This document shows positions 42,720 to 51,223 of a DNA stretch of 59,269 bases, piece after piece. The position numbers and the translations under genes were made by a program. Origin of the DNA: GCA-2401735 sp051252095. Lineage in GTDB: Bacteria > Pseudomonadota > Gammaproteobacteria > Burkholderiales > Methylophilaceae. The stretch's first letter is position 1, and each line of letters starts with the position of its first letter. The notes beneath the pieces were generated by a model. That model saw nothing but the letters and a program-made list of their open reading frames with translations. It was not told the DNA's origin and did no database searches. The stretch is from contig JBPOFK010000015.1 in the NCBI GenBank assembly GCA_051252095.1, forward strand, positions 1 through 59,269, written 5' to 3'.

Positions 42720-44210
42720 TTAGTTTAGTTTGACCCAAGTCGTTTTGAGTTCCGTATATTTCTCTAAAGCATGTAATGATTTATCACGTCCGTTACCAGA
42801 CTGTTTATAACCACCAAAAGGAACAGTTATATCATCTTCATCATAGCAATTCACATGTATTGTTCCTGCGCGTATCGTTTTTGCGGCCATATGTGCACGA
42901 CTAATATCGCGAGACCAAACTGAAGCTGCCAATCCATATGGTGTATCGTTAGCTATGCGTATGGCTTCTTGCTCGTCCGCAAATGTGATGATGGATAAAA
43001 CGGGACCAAATATTTCTTCACGTGCGATTTTCATTGAGTTTTTAACATGGGTAAAAATAGTAGGGGTTACATAATAACCACCACTATCTTGCATAACCTG
43101 TTCACCACCGGCAATACATTCTGCACCTTCAGCTTTACCTGTCTGAATGTAGTGCATCACATTATTCAATTGAATTTGATCGACAATTGCACCCATGGTT
43201 GTGTCGTTCGCTAATGGGTTAGCAGGTTGAAAGTTAGGGATTAAACTTAATGCTTTCTCAATAAATTGCGTTTGAACAGATTGGTCAATAATTAAACGTG
43301 AGGGCGCGTTGCAACTTTCTCCTTGATTGAAAAAGATTGCATTCATACATGTTTCGGCTGCAGCATCAATATCCGCATCGGCAAACACCACGAAAGGGGA
43401 TTTTCCACCAAGCTCAGCCCAAGCACGTTTTAAGTTTGATTGCCCTGCATATTGCATAATTTTTTTACCGACATTGGTAGAGCCAGTAAAGGCAATGCAA
43501 TCAATATCCATATGCAATGCTAAGGGAGTACCCGTTTCTTCACCATAACCTGGCAACACATTAAAAACACCTTCTGGAATACCTGCTTCCAAAGCGATTT
43601 CAGCTAATTTTAATGCAGTGAGTGGTGATTTTTCCGATGGCTTTAAAATCAAACTATTACCTGCGGCCAAAGCAGGTGCAATTTTCCATGTAGCCATAAT
43701 CATTGGGTAATTCCATGGCACAATGGCAGCGACCACGCCAACCGCTTCTCGTGTAATTAGGCCCAGTATATTATCTGCTGTGGGTGCAATTTCATCATAA
43801 ACTTTGTCAATGCACTCGCCATACCATTGCAATGTATTGGCCACCGCATTAACATCAACATTTAGGCTGTAATTGATAGGCTTGCCCATGTCCATGGTTT
43901 CCATCAGAGCCAATAATTCAGCATTTTCTCGGACGAGGCGGCTGAAATTAATCAGCGTATTTTTACGCTCTTTAGGTGATTTTTTAGACCAACGACCATC
44001 TTCAAAAGCGGCTCTTGCAGCATTGACTGCTAGTTCTACATCATGAATGCCACATCGGCCAATCTCTGCAATTTTTTTACCATCAATGGGTGATATGCAG
44101 TCAAACACGTCCCCGCTTGCAGCTGGCACACGCTTACCATTAATGAAAGCACGACCATCTAATTGCAGATGATTCAGTCGTTTTTGCCAGTTAATTTCGT
44201 TGCTAGCCAT
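42720..44210 (-). CDS. puuC: Gamma-glutamyl-gamma-aminobutyraldehyde dehydrogenase (PuuC-like)
   Basis: 496 residues, aldehyde dehydrogenase. Catalytic Cys is in FFNQGESCNAPSRL, Glu in AELGGKSPF, and the coenzyme motif is VPWNYPM. Placement between puuA and gabD supports the Puu pathway step that oxidises gamma-glutamyl-aminobutyraldehyde; general aldehyde dehydrogenase activity cannot be excluded. A small frame ends three bases before its ATG. Confidence 0.88.
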   Translation of the reverse strand: MASNEINWQKRLNHLQLDGRAFINGKRVPAASGDVFDCISPIDGKKIAEIGRCGIHDVELAVNAARAAFEDGRWSKKSPKERKNTLINFSRLVRENAELLALMETMDMGKPINYSLNVDVNAVANTLQWYGECIDKVYDEIAPTADNILGLITREAVGVVAAIVPWNYPMIMATWKIAPALAAGNSLILKPSEKSPLTALKLAEIALEAGIPEGVFNVLPGYGEETGTPLALHMDIDCIAFTGSTNVGKKIMQYAGQSNLKRAWAELGGKSPFVVFADADIDAAAETCMNAIFFNQGESCNAPSRLIIDQSVQTQFIEKALSLIPNFQPANPLANDTTMGAIVDQIQLNNVMHYIQTGKAEGAECIAGGEQVMQDSGGYYVTPTIFTHVKNSMKIAREEIFGPVLSIITFADEQEAIRIANDTPYGLAASVWSRDISRAHMAAKTIRAGTIHVNCYDEDDITVPFGGYKQSGNGRDKSLHALEKYTELKTTWVKLN

Positions 44211-44213
44211 TGC

Positions 44214-44372
44214 TTAGTGTAGCCCTTGTTTTTTTATATCCGCCAGCGTTTTATCTAGCGCAGTTCTCATCAAGCTAATCATGCTTTCTGTAAAATGATG
44301 CAGAAAGTTTGCACTGCTTAGCTTCTGCAGTGTTTTCGTGTCGTGTATCTGGTATGCGGCCTTGTTTCTCAT
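44214..44372 (-). CDS. Possible small protein (52 aa) between puuA and puuC
   Basis: An open frame on the operon strand starts 16 bp after the puuA stop and ends with TAA three bases before the puuC ATG. It would give a 52-residue, mostly helical, basic-to-neutral peptide beginning MRNKAAYQIHDTK. The fit into the gap is the main support. The ribosome-binding site is weak (AAAAGC) and I recognise no family, so it may be chance or a short leader-type frame. Confidence 0.35.
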   Translation of the reverse strand: MRNKAAYQIHDTKTLQKLSSANFLHHFTESMISLMRTALDKTLADIKKQGLH

Positions 44373-44388
44373 GCAAGCTTTTAATTGA

Positions 44389-45771
44389 TTAAACGTGTAA
44401 TAACAAATGCCGGCGTTCCCAAGGGCTAATCACCTTCATATATTCAGTATATTCCTGCCTTTTCACCGAGAGATATAAGTTAATAAATTTTTCGCCTAGC
44501 AAGGCATGTAAATCAGGAACGGTGTGCAACAAATCCATCGCCTCCAGTAAACTTCTCGGCAACTCTTGTTGATGTGAATAACCGCTACCTAATAATTCCT
44601 TTTGAGGCGCAATCTTATTAACCATGCCTAAATAAGTGCACGCTAATGAGGTGGCAATTGCAATATAGGGGTTGGCATCAACGCCGGGGACTCTATTTTC
44701 AAGTCGACGCGCCGATTTTTTTGCTTCGGGAATACGGATGCCAACCGTTCGATTGTCACGACCCCATTGCACATTAATTGGTGCAGCATTATCACGCACC
44801 AGTCGACGGTATGAGTTCACAAATGGCGCCATCAGCACCATTGCCGGTGGCAGGTATTGTTGTAAACCACCAATCGCATGTTTAAATAAATCACTATCTG
44901 ATCCATCTGCGTTAGAAAAAACATTTTCACCCGTTTCTTTATCAATTACACTTTGGTGAATATGCATCGCAGAACCGGGTTGATCAGCCATCGGTTTTGC
45001 CATAAACGTGGCATACATATCATGCCTAAATGCAGCTTCTCTAACCGTGCGTTTGAATAAAAAAACTGAATCAGCTAATTGTAAAGGGTCACCATGCATG
45101 AAGTTAATCTCCATTTGCCCCGTACCCACTTCATGAATGAGTGCATCTATTTCTAAATTTTGTTTATCGCAGTATTCGTAGATATCTTCAAACAAAGGAT
45201 CGAATTCATTGACGGCATCAATACTGTAAGCTTGCCGGCCTGATTCTGCACGGCCGCTGCGCCCGATTGGTGCTTGCAGTGGCATGTCTGGATCAGTGTT
45301 TCTAGCAAGAATATAAAACTCTAGCTCTGGTGCAATCACTGGTTTCCAACCTTGCTGGTCGTACAAATCCAGCACTCTCCTTAATACAGAGCGTGGCGCA
45401 TATTCAATTAACTCATCATTAAAGTTAAAGCAGTCATGAATCACTTGTGCGGTTGGGTCAACTGTCCAAGGCACCACACAGACTGTTTCAGGATCTGGCC
45501 TGAGCACCATATCGCTATCAGACTCTCGAATGATGCCATTAAATGCATCGTCATCTGGATACTCGCCCGTGACAGTCATGCCTAATATCGACTCTGGCAA
45601 GCGCATGCCTTTATCCAAGTGAAATTTCGTCCGCGGTAAAATCTTCCCGCGCGGAATGCCAGTCATATCAGGGACTAAACATTCCACTTCCGTAATGCCA
45701 CGTTCATTGAGCCATGCGCTCATTTTTTCAAACCCAGCTTTTTCTTTTTGCGCTATTTCTTTACTATCCAT
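44389..45771 (-). CDS. puuA: Gamma-glutamylputrescine synthetase (glutamine-synthetase family)
   Basis: 460 residues. It opens like PuuA (VECLVPDMTGIPRGKILPRTKF, in part). The glutamine synthetase catalytic set is present: APELEFYI, EVGTGQMEINF, the His of AMHIHQSV, and NAPINVQWGRDNRTVGIRIP (in part). It ligates glutamate to putrescine. The close relative GmaS, which uses methylamine in methylotrophs, is an alternative; the puuCD and gabTD neighbours favour putrescine. The start lies 7 bp after puuD. Confidence 0.85.
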   Translation of the reverse strand: MDSKEIAQKEKAGFEKMSAWLNERGITEVECLVPDMTGIPRGKILPRTKFHLDKGMRLPESILGMTVTGEYPDDDAFNGIIRESDSDMVLRPDPETVCVVPWTVDPTAQVIHDCFNFNDELIEYAPRSVLRRVLDLYDQQGWKPVIAPELEFYILARNTDPDMPLQAPIGRSGRAESGRQAYSIDAVNEFDPLFEDIYEYCDKQNLEIDALIHEVGTGQMEINFMHGDPLQLADSVFLFKRTVREAAFRHDMYATFMAKPMADQPGSAMHIHQSVIDKETGENVFSNADGSDSDLFKHAIGGLQQYLPPAMVLMAPFVNSYRRLVRDNAAPINVQWGRDNRTVGIRIPEAKKSARRLENRVPGVDANPYIAIATSLACTYLGMVNKIAPQKELLGSGYSHQQELPRSLLEAMDLLHTVPDLHALLGEKFINLYLSVKRQEYTEYMKVISPWERRHLLLHV

Positions 45772-45778
45772 AATTCAC

Positions 45779-46531
45779 CTATGCTGTTTTTATTCCTTTG
45801 CAGGCGCGGCCAAAAGCCTCAAACAAAGCAATTGATTGTTTATTGTCTAGGGCGTTCCATTCTGGGTGCCATTGAACGGCTAAAGCAAATGATGACGTAT
45901 TTGATACAGAAATTGCCTCTACCAAACCGTCAGCGGCCGTTGCTTCAATTGATAAATACTTGCCGAGCTGGTCTATGCCTTGACTATGAATTGAGTTTAC
46001 AGTGATTTCATCAGCCTGCGCAAATAATTGTGCTAATTGACCATTTTTTGTAATGTTGACTGTATGCGCTGGCCCATATTGGATATCTAAGCTACCTGGC
46101 TTTTCTCTATGATCCATCATATTGTCTTGCAAGTGAACGGCCTGATGCAGTGTACCTCCCATTGCAACATTCAGTTCTTGAAAGCCTCTGCATACCCCTA
46201 GCAAAGGAATTTTGGCTTTTAGGGCAGCTTCAATGAGGGGGAAGTTCGTTGCATCCCGATCTTTGTCTAAGAGTACTTCATCATTAATTGGTGATTTACC
46301 ATACCTACGGGGCTCTACATTCGATACCGCACCTGTTAAAAATAGACCATCAATAACACTGAGTATATTTTCAATATCTTGGCGGATGCCAATAGCAGGA
46401 AGTAATAAAGGTGTGCAATTCGCTACATTAGCGATGGCATCTATATACTTTGAGCCGACTATATTATATCTGTGGTCACCAAGCTGTTTTATATCTGCGG
46501 GAATACCAACAATAGGGCGTTTTTTGATCAT
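45779..46531 (-). CDS. puuD: Gamma-glutamyl-GABA hydrolase
   Basis: 250 residues, class I glutamine amidotransferase fold. The nucleophile Cys is in LLGVCRGFQELN (about 114) and the His-x-Glu pair in VQWHPEWN. It splits gamma-glutamyl-GABA to glutamate and GABA for GabT. It is encoded 4 bp downstream of ald and 7 bp upstream of puuA. Confidence 0.9.
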   Translation of the reverse strand: MIKKRPIVGIPADIKQLGDHRYNIVGSKYIDAIANVANCTPLLLPAIGIRQDIENILSVIDGLFLTGAVSNVEPRRYGKSPINDEVLLDKDRDATNFPLIEAALKAKIPLLGVCRGFQELNVAMGGTLHQAVHLQDNMMDHREKPGSLDIQYGPAHTVNITKNGQLAQLFAQADEITVNSIHSQGIDQLGKYLSIEATAADGLVEAISVSNTSSFALAVQWHPEWNALDNKQSIALFEAFGRACKGIKTA

Positions 46532-46535
46532 AAGC

Positions 46536-47642
46536 TTAAGGATTGAATGGTTGATATGGTAAGTTTAATGCACTAGCAACAGCAGCATAAGTAATGTTGC
46601 CTTGATGGACATTGAGACCATTTTTTAAATGGGCATCGTCTGTCATTGCTTCTAAGTACCCTTTATTTGCGAGAGCAAGTACAAAAGGCAAGGTTGCATT
46701 GGTGAGCGCTAATGTTGAAGTTCTTGGCACTGCGCCAGGCATATTGGCTACGCAGTAGTGGACAATGCCGTCAATAACAAACGTTGGCGATTGATGGGTT
46801 GTTGCATGACTCGTTTCAAAACACCCCCCTTGATCAATTGCCACATCTACAACGACTGAGCCTTCACGCATTAAATTGAGCATCTCTTTGGTCACTAGTT
46901 TTGGTGCATTTGTACCAGGAATCAATACACCGCCAATTAATAAATCTGTTTCTGGAAGAAGGTCGCAAATGTTCTCGTAACTTGAATAAGCCGTTGTAAT
47001 CGTGTGACCAAAGTCATGATCAATTTGGGTCAGCCTTGATAGTGATATATCCATTATGGTGACTTTTGCGCCCAAGCCTATCGCCATGCGGGCTGCATTG
47101 GTACCAACGATACCGCCGCCTAAAATAAGCACTTTCCCCGCCGCTACACCAGGGACTCCAGCGAGCAAAACACCCGCACCCCCTTGCGCTTTTTCCAAGC
47201 AATGTGCGCCAGCCTGAGCAGACATTCTGCCAGCAACTTCAGACATCGGTTTTAGTAATGGCAAGCAGCCAGTATGATCAGTGATTGTTTCATAGGCAAT
47301 TGCAATGCAATCTGAATCAAGCAATAGAGCTGCTTGTTCAGGGTCTGGCGCAAGATGGAGATAAGTGAATAGAATTTGACCTGAGCGCAACATTTTGCAT
47401 TCCACTGGCTGTGGCTCTTTAACTTTGATAATCATGTCTGCATCCGCAAACACATCGCTCGCAGTTTTTACAATACTTGCGCCTACCTCTTGGTAAGTTT
47501 GATTATTAAATCCAGCGCCCAGTCCTGCATTATTTTCGATGATCACTCTATGCCCGTGGCGAATGAGGCTGGCTGCGCCTAAGGGTGTAAGACCAACGCG
47601 ATACTCATGATTTTTTATTTCTTTTGGAATACCTATTAACAT
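46536..47642 (-). CDS. ald: Alanine dehydrogenase
   Basis: 368 residues from the ATG at 47642, where the family N-terminus MLIGIPKEIKNHEYRVG begins (an upstream in-frame ATG at 47675 would add 11 atypical residues). The substrate Lys and His are in the normal N-terminal positions (FTYLHLAPDP). The NAD site is LILGGGIVGTNAA. It reversibly oxidises L-alanine to pyruvate and ammonia. As first gene of the ald-puuD-puuA-(small frame)-puuC-gabD-gabT series it links transamination products to central metabolism. No strong ribosome-binding site is seen. Confidence 0.93.
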   Translation of the reverse strand: MLIGIPKEIKNHEYRVGLTPLGAASLIRHGHRVIIENNAGLGAGFNNQTYQEVGASIVKTASDVFADADMIIKVKEPQPVECKMLRSGQILFTYLHLAPDPEQAALLLDSDCIAIAYETITDHTGCLPLLKPMSEVAGRMSAQAGAHCLEKAQGGAGVLLAGVPGVAAGKVLILGGGIVGTNAARMAIGLGAKVTIMDISLSRLTQIDHDFGHTITTAYSSYENICDLLPETDLLIGGVLIPGTNAPKLVTKEMLNLMREGSVVVDVAIDQGGCFETSHATTHQSPTFVIDGIVHYCVANMPGAVPRTSTLALTNATLPFVLALANKGYLEAMTDDAHLKNGLNVHQGNITYAAVASALNLPYQPFNP

Positions 47643-47770
47643 AGCACGCTTTGCTTGATGACTAAGACCATACAAGTACTATGCTATGCCTAATTCAAAT
47701 AATTTGAAATAGGTATTCCGATTGTTTTTTATTACTCACATGATTGCCGCATGAATGCAGATATTGCGGT

Positions 47771-49327
47771 TTAATGTTGTTTAATTGCTAATACTGCTTG
47801 ATTACGCAATGTTCTCAATAAGCTTAACTCTTTGGATGTTTCATCAAAACCATGTGTGGTTTCTGTATCTGCGTAAAAACAGCCTACTGCCTTCTCCTTA
47901 ATCATGATAGGTAATAATAAGAAGCTGTTCGCTGTAGAGCCTTCTTTGTACCATTGTGGAATTTTCGAAGTTACTGATTCAGCCCTTGTATCTGCAATCA
48001 CAATGTCGGCGCCTTTTTCAACAGACAGATGAAAAATGTCGGCTGCGTAATCTAAAGAGAATTTAAAAAGCGGTAATGCTTTATCAATGTTGGCACCATA
48101 GCCTGAGCGTGCGCGCATCGACTGTGTTTTATTATCGCGAATAAATAACATAACCCGATGACATTGCAAGCCTCGATACATCGTTTCTAATATCATTTGC
48201 AAGACATCATTCAGATTAAAGTCGCCAATCAGTGTATTAATTACATCATGTATTCCAGCTTCTAAAATGCTTTCACCACTTTCTTTGTTAGCTGGAGTTT
48301 GTGCGTCATCTTCTATCGCACCGCGCTGTTCTATAGGCGTTGATTGCGCTTTAGTCGCAAGATCGAATGGTTTATCAATTTTGGTTATTGATCCATTGGT
48401 ATAGTCAGTAACACGTTGTAACCACTGAGAGTTTTTAGCTGCTAATTTGACGATGTTGCCGCGAGCAGATACTTCTTTTAGGCTTTCTTCCAATACTTTT
48501 TGTAGTGATGCTATATCAACCTGTAAGGCTTTTTTGTATTTAGTCACCAGCAACTGTATCGACTTGTGTTTATCCTGTTTTTTATCACTTGCAGCAATTG
48601 CTGCCAGCTCACTGGCTAAATTGACGGTTAGCTTAAGTTGGCTGTACTCGTTAGATGACTCCTTAATTTTGTTATCTGGTAAGCCTTGCATGCCGTGTAA
48701 AATTTGTTGTGGCAGTTTCCAGATTTTAGCAACCTCAACGCCTAAACTGTCATAAGAAACACCAAGGATAGTGCGAGAAGCTTCATGCTCGGATATCCCT
48801 TCGGCAATCAATTGGTTAACCTTTTGTGACTCTTCATAAAAATAAAAAATTGAGAGCAAGTGACCCAAATGATGAAAAATACCGCAAATCATGGCTTCTT
48901 CATAGTTGCTTGCTTGCTGATTAATGGTGAGCTGGCGCGAAGTAAGTCCAACAAAATATGCGGCGATGACTTTATCCGATATTTGTTCAGATTGCGATTT
49001 GTTCTCGAGGAAGTCTAATAAAATTAATGCAGTCGCAATATTGCGAACTACATCAAAGCCAAGAATAACAACCGCTTTGGAAATGGTGCTAATTTTGCCA
49101 CCAAACTGACCATAAGAAACAGTATTCACCACCTTTAATAGATTATTCGTGAGTGAAAAATCTTCCAAGATGATGCTGGTTAAAGATTGTATAGATGAAG
49201 TATCAGAACTCACTACTTCATTAATTTCACTAATGGTATTCGACAAAGCAGGAAAGTCATCATGACTTTGTATAAGTCGGATACGGGCTTCTAAATCAAG
49301 CTTATTTGCTGTGTGTTCTTCGGTCAT
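47771..49327 (-). CDS. HDOD-GAF signalling protein
   Basis: 518 residues. The N-terminal HDOD domain (about 15-215) is clear from SLTSIILEDFSLTNNLLKVVNT, YGGKIST-like spacing, VVILGF and GIFHHLGHLLSI. A linker of about 100 residues follows, then a GAF domain (about 355-515) with VMLFIRDN, ARSGYG and a final LRNQAVLAI. HDOD proteins often sit in regulatory chains controlling motility, biofilm or stress. No catalytic metal motif (HD-GYP) is visible. It has no clear operon partners. Confidence 0.8.
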   Translation of the reverse strand: MTEEHTANKLDLEARIRLIQSHDDFPALSNTISEINEVVSSDTSSIQSLTSIILEDFSLTNNLLKVVNTVSYGQFGGKISTISKAVVILGFDVVRNIATALILLDFLENKSQSEQISDKVIAAYFVGLTSRQLTINQQASNYEEAMICGIFHHLGHLLSIFYFYEESQKVNQLIAEGISEHEASRTILGVSYDSLGVEVAKIWKLPQQILHGMQGLPDNKIKESSNEYSQLKLTVNLASELAAIAASDKKQDKHKSIQLLVTKYKKALQVDIASLQKVLEESLKEVSARGNIVKLAAKNSQWLQRVTDYTNGSITKIDKPFDLATKAQSTPIEQRGAIEDDAQTPANKESGESILEAGIHDVINTLIGDFNLNDVLQMILETMYRGLQCHRVMLFIRDNKTQSMRARSGYGANIDKALPLFKFSLDYAADIFHLSVEKGADIVIADTRAESVTSKIPQWYKEGSTANSFLLLPIMIKEKAVGCFYADTETTHGFDETSKELSLLRTLRNQAVLAIKQH

Positions 49328-49625
49328 CTACAGAGTATGCGTCATATTGACCAAGGTACATCTCACAATCAGACGTAAAAAATGCCCTTAACTATTGATT
49401 TGGACGCTAACGAAAACTTCAATGAAGACGAGGTTAAATGTAAACAAATGCTGTTATGTTGCTGGTAAATAAGCAAGCTACATTTAATATAAGCAACCAA
49501 CCAGTGCTGGTTACTTGTAGCCATTTTCTAAGGAGTTAAAACTTAACCATCTGATTTAAAACAAAAAATAACTAGGCATAAGTTTTGCTCACAAGTGAAT
49601 GTGAACTGAATGTTGGGTAAAGAGA
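49328..49625. other. Divergent intergenic region upstream of the FecI-type sigma gene
   Basis: 298 bp between the HDOD-GAF gene and the sigma factor. I looked for a Fur-box-like 19-bp palindrome and found none. A short AACCAG-TG-CTGGTT repeat (49499-49512) is too small to interpret. No confident promoter can be given. Confidence 0.5.
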
Positions 49626-50147
49626 ATGCAAATAAATCAGATGTTAAGCAACCGCTTACTAAGTGAATTTTATATTAACCATAACGCGTGGCTTTGTGCT
49701 TGGCTAAGAAGAAAAATAGGCTATTCGTCGGGTGACACACTAGATGCTGCTGACATTACCCATGACACTTTTTTACGCTTACTGCTTAAAAAAGATATTG
49801 AAACGATTATAGAGCCCCGTGCATATCTGACAAAAATTGCGCATGGATTGTTGGTGACGCGCATTCGGCGGCAAGACTTAGAAAAAACATACCTCGATAC
49901 ACTGATGCATTTGTCGCCTACAGAAGTGCCTTCTCCAGAGATGCGTTTAATTGTATTGGAAACACTGGTCAGTCTAGATGATATGTTAGATGGCTTGCCT
50001 CTCAAGGTGCGCAATGCTTTCCTAATGCTACAGCTTGAGGGCAAAAGCTATACCGAGATTGCCAAAAAATTAGAAGTATCCACGAGAACTGTTGGTAATT
50101 ATATTGCCAAGGCTATCTTTCATTGTATGCGCATTAAGAGCGAGTGA
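49626..50147 (+). CDS. FecI-type ECF sigma factor
   Basis: 173 residues with sigma regions 2 and 4 only. Region 2 includes AADITHDTFLRLL and EPRAYLTKIAHGLL; region 4 includes LKVRNAFLMLQLEGKSYTEIAKKLEVSTRTV (in part), the helix-turn-helix. It matches iron-responsive FecI-type factors that activate an adjacent TonB receptor operon when the FecR partner is signalled. The fecR-like gene follows 10 bp later. The ribosome-binding site is weak (AAAGAG). Confidence 0.9.
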   Translation: MQINQMLSNRLLSEFYINHNAWLCAWLRRKIGYSSGDTLDAADITHDTFLRLLLKKDIETIIEPRAYLTKIAHGLLVTRIRRQDLEKTYLDTLMHLSPTEVPSPEMRLIVLETLVSLDDMLDGLPLKVRNAFLMLQLEGKSYTEIAKKLEVSTRTVGNYIAKAIFHCMRIKSE

Positions 50148-50157
50148 GCGTTTAATA

Positions 50158-51120
50158 ATGAACCCTAAAACAAGCAAGGCAATGATGGAAGCAAGTCGCT
50201 GGTATGCCAAACTGGCTTCGGATGAAGTGACTGAAGCGGAAAAGACAGCTTGGATGCAGTGGAAAGTGGCTGATGAAGAAAACCAACTGGCTTGGCAGCG
50301 CCTTGAAGAGGTGAACCAAGCGTTTAAAAAAGTATCTCCAAAAATTGCTATTCAAACCTTAAGCACTCCAAATCTGGAAAGAAGAAGGGCGATAAAACAT
50401 TTGGCGGTTTTCCTCGCTGCTGGAACAGTCAGTTATTACACTTACAATGAAAAGCCATGGCGTGGTTATCTTGCAGACAATGTGACTGGAAAAGGGGAAC
50501 AAAAGCGTTTGCAATTAGCAGATGGAACACTGATTTACTTCAATACAGATACGGCTGCTAATGTGTATTTCACAGAGACGGAGCGCTTAATTGAGTTGGT
50601 CAAAGGTGAGGTGTTTGTTGAAACAGGTCATGAGCAGTCTGCTTTTTACCGACCATTCAAAATAAGGACGCGGCATGGCATAGCACAAGCTTTAGGTACT
50701 AAGTTTGCCGTAAGAGATTTTAATACGCATAGTAAAGTGAGTGTGTTTGAAGGTGCAGTAAATGTTAAACCACAGCATTTAGCATCCACGGCACAGGTGT
50801 TAAATCAGGGTGAATCAGTTACGTTTAGCCAGTCGCAAACGTTACTAACCAGCAAAGCCAGAGTGACTGATTCTGCTTGGATAAGGGGCATGCTTGTCGC
50901 TTATGCAATGCCACTCAGTGAGTTCCTTGCAGAGCTTACACGTTACCGAACAGGTGTTTTGCGCTGTCACCCAAGTATTGCCAACTTGTTAATTTCTGGT
51001 TCTTTTCCTATAAAAGATAGCGATGAAGTAATCAATAAAATTTCGCAGATATTGCCTGTCCAAATAGAGACTTACACTCGTTACTGGATTAATGTGAACC
51101 CTGCTAAACAAACAGAATAA
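50158..51120 (+). CDS. FecR-type anti-sigma/sigma regulator
   Basis: 320 residues from the ATG at 50158. The N-terminal cytoplasmic DUF4880-like part (ASRWYAKLAS, WQRLEEV) should bind the sigma factor. A single hydrophobic segment at about 80-98 (HLAVFLAAGTVSYYTY) crosses the membrane. The periplasmic FecR domain follows with RLQLADGTLIYFNTDTAA and a C-terminal STN-like part (QILPVQIETYTRYWINVNP) that would contact the receptor STN domain. It is co-transcribed with the sigma gene. Confidence 0.9.
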   Translation: MNPKTSKAMMEASRWYAKLASDEVTEAEKTAWMQWKVADEENQLAWQRLEEVNQAFKKVSPKIAIQTLSTPNLERRRAIKHLAVFLAAGTVSYYTYNEKPWRGYLADNVTGKGEQKRLQLADGTLIYFNTDTAANVYFTETERLIELVKGEVFVETGHEQSAFYRPFKIRTRHGIAQALGTKFAVRDFNTHSKVSVFEGAVNVKPQHLASTAQVLNQGESVTFSQSQTLLTSKARVTDSAWIRGMLVAYAMPLSEFLAELTRYRTGVLRCHPSIANLLISGSFPIKDSDEVINKISQILPVQIETYTRYWINVNPAKQTE

Positions 51121-51143
51121 AATTTAAATGTAATTATTTTTTT

Positions 51144-51173
51144 GAAAAACTTTCCTGATTTTAATTTTCGTTC
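51144..51173 (+). promoter_or_regulatory. Candidate ECF-sigma promoter of the receptor operon
   Basis: In the 103-bp gap before the receptor gene, GAAAAACTTT (51144-51153) resembles an ECF -35 element and CGTTC (51169-51173) an ECF -10 element, 15 bp apart. The position, right after the FecIR-type genes, suits a target of that sigma factor. It was found by eye and is unproven. Confidence 0.4.
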
Positions 51174-51223
51174 GGCATAGAGATATGAACGCAAATTAAT
51201 GAAAGTAAGATGGGGGAGTTTTT

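Noticed and set aside
44389..45771. Naming puuA as gmaS (methylamine pathway)
   Set aside because: The surrounding puuD, puuC, gabD and gabT favour putrescine; N-methylglutamate pathway genes are absent.
49328..49625. Fur box upstream of the FecI-type sigma gene
   Set aside because: No sequence close to the Fur consensus; the short AACCAG/CTGGTT repeat does not fit.
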